Source: Sedimentibacter sp. MB31-C6 (GTDB lineage Bacteria > Bacillota > Clostridia > Tissierellales > Sedimentibacteraceae). Taken from it: a stretch of DNA of 64,000 nucleotides. Of the stretch, positions 63,909 through 64,000 are shown in pieces; position 1 is the first letter of the stretch, and each line of letters begins with the position of its first letter. The DNA is taken from assembly GCF_035934735.1 (NCBI RefSeq), contig NZ_CP142396.1, forward strand, positions 310,001-374,000, given 5' to 3'. Position numbers and translations under genes: made by a program. A model generated the notes under the pieces. The model saw nothing but the letters and a program-made list of their open reading frames with translations, ran no database searches and was not told the origin of the DNA.

Positions 63909-64000
63909 TTTAAATTTAAGTATTTTTATAAATTCTTACTTAAAGCCTTAATCCGTCATTTTTGAACTATAAATAATTTTCCCACTATTTAATAATTAAT

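Overview
This 64 kb window is AT-rich chromosomal DNA from a low-GC, anaerobic, endospore-forming Firmicute of the Clostridia that ferments amino acids. The spore maturation pair SpmA/SpmB, a CwlD-like amidase, an anaerobic corrinoid pathway, strong AGGAGG-type ribosome binding sites, frequent TTG/GTG starts and a complete ornithine fermentation operon all point that way. A Sedimentibacter/Tissierellia-like organism fits best, but that is inference from gene content only. No rRNA, tRNA, CRISPR array, prophage or intact insertion sequence was seen.

Layout. 1-5.1 kb: housekeeping and small unknown genes (a pseudouridine synthase cut by the window edge, a YceG-like anchored protein, a radical SAM protein, a HAD phosphatase). 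5.3-11.5 kb: an oligopeptide ABC transporter in the order oppB-C-D-F-A on the minus strand, with an extra promoter for oppA. 11.8-16.2 kb: PepD dipeptidase, signal peptidase I, M19 dipeptidase and an M24 (Xaa-Pro type) peptidase. 16.3-19.6 kb: a five-gene FAD/iron-sulfur amine dehydrogenase operon. 20.1-22.9 kb: trkA-trkH. 23.0-36.2 kb: a long cobalamin (B12) synthesis operon behind an adenosylcobalamin riboswitch. 36.4-42.5 kb: amidase, an unknown conserved protein, a 25-residue ORF, an HD-GYP protein, spmAB and a CBS-domain membrane protein. 42.7-54.4 kb: a second B12-riboswitch region with btuF-C-D, an ABC-2 exporter pair and a three-subunit cobaltochelatase (chlI, chlD, cobN). 54.6-55.9 kb: a membrane glycosyltransferase. 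56-63.9 kb: the ornithine fermentation operon ord-ortA-ortB-oraS-oraE-(mutL/glmL-like)-orr.

How the parts work together. Peptides are imported and cut by several peptidases. Ornithine is then racemised, rearranged by the adenosylcobalamin and PLP enzyme OraSE, oxidised and cleaved to alanine plus acetyl-CoA. The two B12 loci make or import the cofactor OraSE needs. The ornithine operon and the FAD/Fe-S dehydrogenase operon each carry a textbook sigma-54 promoter with nearly the same sequence, so both are probably induced by enhancer-binding activators. The second has an upstream array of alternating GTCA/TGAC half-sites at the distance expected for activator binding.

The oddest stretch is 32.8-34.9 kb. 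Inside the B12 operon, a segment of about 1.95 kb is bounded by two near-identical direct copies of the cbiD 3' end. It holds an intact cobJ followed by deletion remnants of cbiO, nrdD and nrdG. It reads as a recent insertion or recombination event followed by several internal deletions.
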